Shown: positions 6,211 to 8,006 of the stretch, piece by piece
Position numbering within the stretch: position 1 is the first letter of the stretch
Layout of the letters: each line of letters opens with the position of its first letter
Assembly (NCBI GenBank): GCA_023390155.1
Contig: JAEWDJ010000130.1
Span: 1-8,006, forward strand
DNA length: 8,006 bases
Direction: 5' to 3'
Source: Actinomycetes bacterium
GTDB lineage: Bacteria; Actinomycetota; Actinomycetes; Actinomycetales; Microbacteriaceae
Notes under the pieces: model-generated
The model's input: only the letters and a program-made list of their open reading frames with translations
Database searches by the model: none
What the model was told of the DNA's origin: nothing
Position numbers and translations under genes: made by a program

Positions 6211-6213
6211 GCC

Positions 6214-7269
6214 ATGCTCGAATCCGCACGCCGCGGCCGTCGCCGGTCGCGTCTCGCCCTGATCGCCTCGGCCGTCGTCGCCTCCGCCGCGCTGGTCCTG
6301 ACCGGCTGCAGCGCCTCCGGCTCCGGCGCCGAGTCCACCTCGGGCAGTGACGCGGGCGCCTTCCCCGTCACCGTCGACAGCGCCCTCGGCAAGACGACCA
6401 TCGACAGCAAGCCCGAGCGCGTCGCGACCTGGGGCTGGGGAGCGCAGGACATCGTCCTGGCCCTCGGCATCGTCCCGGTGGCCATGCCGGCCTTCTCCTA
6501 CGGCGGCGACGCGGAGGGCGTCCTGCCGTGGGATGCCGAGAAGATCACGGAGCTCGGCGGCAAAACCCCGCAGATCCTCCCGTCCGACACCGGCGAGGTG
6601 CCGTTCGAGGCGTTCGTGAAGGCCAAGCCCGACGTGATCCTCGCGCCGTACTCGGGCCTGACCCAGGCTGAGTTCGACAAGCTCAGCAAGATCGCGCCGG
6701 TCGTGGCGTACCCGGAGAAGCCGTGGGCGACCAGCTGGCCCGACCAGACCGCGATCGTCGGCAAGGCCCTCGGCCTCTCCGACGAGGCGGACGCCTTGCT
6801 GACGAAGACCAAGGACGACATCGCCGCCCTCGCCGCGAAGCACCCCGTCCTGAAGGACAAGACCTTCTTCTACGCCGCCGCCAACGAGCCCGGCGTCCTG
6901 AACGTCTACCGCGCCGAGGACCCGCGCGTGCAGCTTCTGAACGACCTCGGCCTGAAGAACTCGCGGAGCATCGCCGGCCTCGACACGACCCCGGGCGACG
7001 GCAGCTTCTTCTACCAGCTGAGCTACGAGAACCTCTCCAAGATCGACACCGACCTCCTCGTCATGTACTTCGACAAGCAGTCCTCGGTGGACGCGTTCAC
7101 GGCCGACCCGCTCGTCGCGGCGATGCCGGCGATCAAGGAGGGCCGCTTCGCCCCGATCGTGGGCGAGTCGTTCGTGGCCGCCACCAGCGCGCCGAGCGTG
7201 CTCTCCATCCCGTGGATGCTCGACAAGTACGTGCCGCAGCTCGCGGCCGCCGCCGAGAAGGTCAAGTAA
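6214..7269 (+). CDS. Iron-siderophore ABC transporter substrate-binding lipoprotein
   Basis: This 351-residue protein is a class III periplasmic-binding-protein-type receptor (FecB/FepB/FhuD family). It would capture a ferric siderophore at the outer face of the membrane and pass it to the FecCD-type permease encoded next. It has a twin-basic-rich N-terminus (RRGRRRSR), a hydrophobic stretch (residues 14-29) and the lipobox LTGC with C32 as the lipidation site. A Ser/Gly linker follows to about residue 48. The mature part has the family layout: an N-lobe with KPERVATWGWGAQDIVLALGIVP (near 66-88) and KAKPDVILAPYSGLT (136-150), a connecting helix, and a C-lobe with YENLSKIDTDLLVMYF (271-286). 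E128 or E132 in the N-lobe and E272 in the C-lobe are candidates for the acidic residues that dock on the permease. An iron box lies just upstream, and the permease starts 6 bp downstream. The siderophore type cannot be told from sequence. Confidence 0.93.
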   Translation: MLESARRGRRRSRLALIASAVVASAALVLTGCSASGSGAESTSGSDAGAFPVTVDSALGKTTIDSKPERVATWGWGAQDIVLALGIVPVAMPAFSYGGDAEGVLPWDAEKITELGGKTPQILPSDTGEVPFEAFVKAKPDVILAPYSGLTQAEFDKLSKIAPVVAYPEKPWATSWPDQTAIVGKALGLSDEADALLTKTKDDIAALAAKHPVLKDKTFFYAAANEPGVLNVYRAEDPRVQLLNDLGLKNSRSIAGLDTTPGDGSFFYQLSYENLSKIDTDLLVMYFDKQSSVDAFTADPLVAAMPAIKEGRFAPIVGESFVAATSAPSVLSIPWMLDKYVPQLAAAAEKVK

Positions 7270-7275
7270 GCCGGG

Positions 7276-8006
7276 ATGCCCACGAGCGTCATCGCCCCGA
7301 GCGCCGGTCGTGCCGAGGGTCTCTCCTCGCACGGCCGGCGCCGTCGGCGTCTGCTCGTGGGCTTCGCCGTCGCGGTCGTCGCGCTGATCGCGGTGAGCGT
7401 CCTCAGCCTGATGGTCGGTGCGCGCACGATCGCGCCGGGCGACGTGCTGGATGCGCTCGTGCACTACCGCCCGGGTGATCCCGAGCATCTCGTCGTGGTC
7501 GGGAGTCGCCTCCCGCGCACGCTGCTCGGTCTCGCCGCCGGTCTGGCGCTCGGCCTCTCCGGCACCGTCATGCAGGGGCTGTCGCGCAACCCGCTCGCCG
7601 ACCCCGGCATCCTGGGCGTCAACTTCGGTGCCTCCCTCGCGGTGGTGGTCGCCATCGCGTACCTCGGGGTGACGAGCGCCTCGGGCTACGTCTGGTTCGC
7701 GTTCGCCGGCGCCGCGCTCGCCTCCGCGCTCGTCTACGCCGTGTCGTCGGCCGGACGCGAGGGCGCGACCCCGATCAAGCTCGCGATCGCGGGCGCCGCC
7801 GTCTCCGCCGCGCTCGGCTCGCTGATCACCGCCGTGCTGCTCACGAGCCGCACCTCCCTCGACGCGATGCGGTTCTGGCAGGTCGGCGCGCTCGCCGGAC
7901 GCGGCTTCGACGTCCTCTGGCAGGTGCTGCCGACCCTCCTGCTCGGCGCGGTGATCGCGCTGGCGCTCGGGCGGGTGCTGAACGGTCTCGCCCTCGGCGA
8001 CGACGT
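7276..8006 (+). CDS. FecCD-family iron-siderophore ABC permease (5' part, cut by window edge)
   Basis: The frame opens at an ATG six bases after the lipoprotein stop and stays open for 243 codons to the window end. The product is an integral-membrane permease subunit of the BtuC/FecCD family that moves ferric siderophore through the membrane with ATPase energy. A basic N-terminus (RRRRR, residues 21-25) precedes the first transmembrane helix (about 26-48). The family signature follows: SRLPRTLLGLAAG (77-89) and LSGTVMQGLSRNPLADPGIL (93-112), then helices near 112-131, 139-157, 168-189 and 215-235. Full-length members have about 330-350 residues, so roughly the last third lies outside. No strong ribosome binding site precedes the ATG, which suggests translational coupling to the lipoprotein gene. 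A second FecCD permease and an ATPase would be expected next. Confidence 0.93.
   Translation, partial: MPTSVIAPSAGRAEGLSSHGRRRRRLLVGFAVAVVALIAVSVLSLMVGARTIAPGDVLDALVHYRPGDPEHLVVVGSRLPRTLLGLAAGLALGLSGTVMQGLSRNPLADPGILGVNFGASLAVVVAIAYLGVTSASGYVWFAFAGAALASALVYAVSSAGREGATPIKLAIAGAAVSAALGSLITAVLLTSRTSLDAMRFWQVGALAGRGFDVLWQVLPTLLLGAVIALALGRVLNGLALGDD

Noticed and set aside
6130..6213. TTG start for the lipoprotein adding 28 residues
   Set aside because: It would put the iron box inside the coding region and bury the signal peptide. The ATG at 6214 has its own AGGAGA and gives a proper lipoprotein signal.

Overview
This is a very GC-rich window with actinobacterial gene content. The dense NNC/NNG codon use, a DtxR/IdeR-type iron box and the protein sequences suggest a member of the Microbacteriaceae (Leifsonia/Microbacterium-like). 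That placement is inference from how the proteins read; no database search was run. The window is mostly well-known gene families plus one unexplained intergenic repeat array.

Layout: (1) 1-228, the 3' end of an unidentified gene, possibly of the VOC/glyoxalase superfamily. (2) 239-3871, mfd, the transcription-repair coupling factor, probably starting at a GTG that follows a TAGACT -10 box by 7 nt, so its mRNA may be leaderless. (3) 3872-4145, the gap between convergent mfd and nhaA. It holds a GC-rich palindrome and about 2.3 copies of a ~99-bp tandem repeat built from seven copies of a CGGAGGAG-type core, with perfect or wobble-paired 13-bp inverted repeats. (4) 4146-5318 on the minus strand, nhaA, a Na+/H+ antiporter. 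(5) 5319-5452, the divergent nhaA/mazG promoter region. (6) 5453-6115, mazG, a house-cleaning NTP pyrophosphohydrolase with an intact N-terminal metal motif and a reduced C-terminal half. (7) 6149-6167, an iron box matching the DtxR/IdeR consensus at 17 of 19 positions. (8) 6214-7269, a siderophore-binding lipoprotein. (9) 7276-8006, the first 243 codons of a FecCD-family permease, cut by the window edge.

How the genes fit together: mfd and mazG are both genome-maintenance genes and are near neighbours in other actinobacteria. Here nhaA and the repeat array lie between them, and an iron-uptake operon follows mazG. The binding protein and permease are 6 bp apart and should be one iron-repressed transcript, with a second permease and an ATPase expected beyond the window. 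No RNA genes, CRISPR array, insertion sequence or phage genes were seen. The item most worth following up is the repeat array at 3903-4130.
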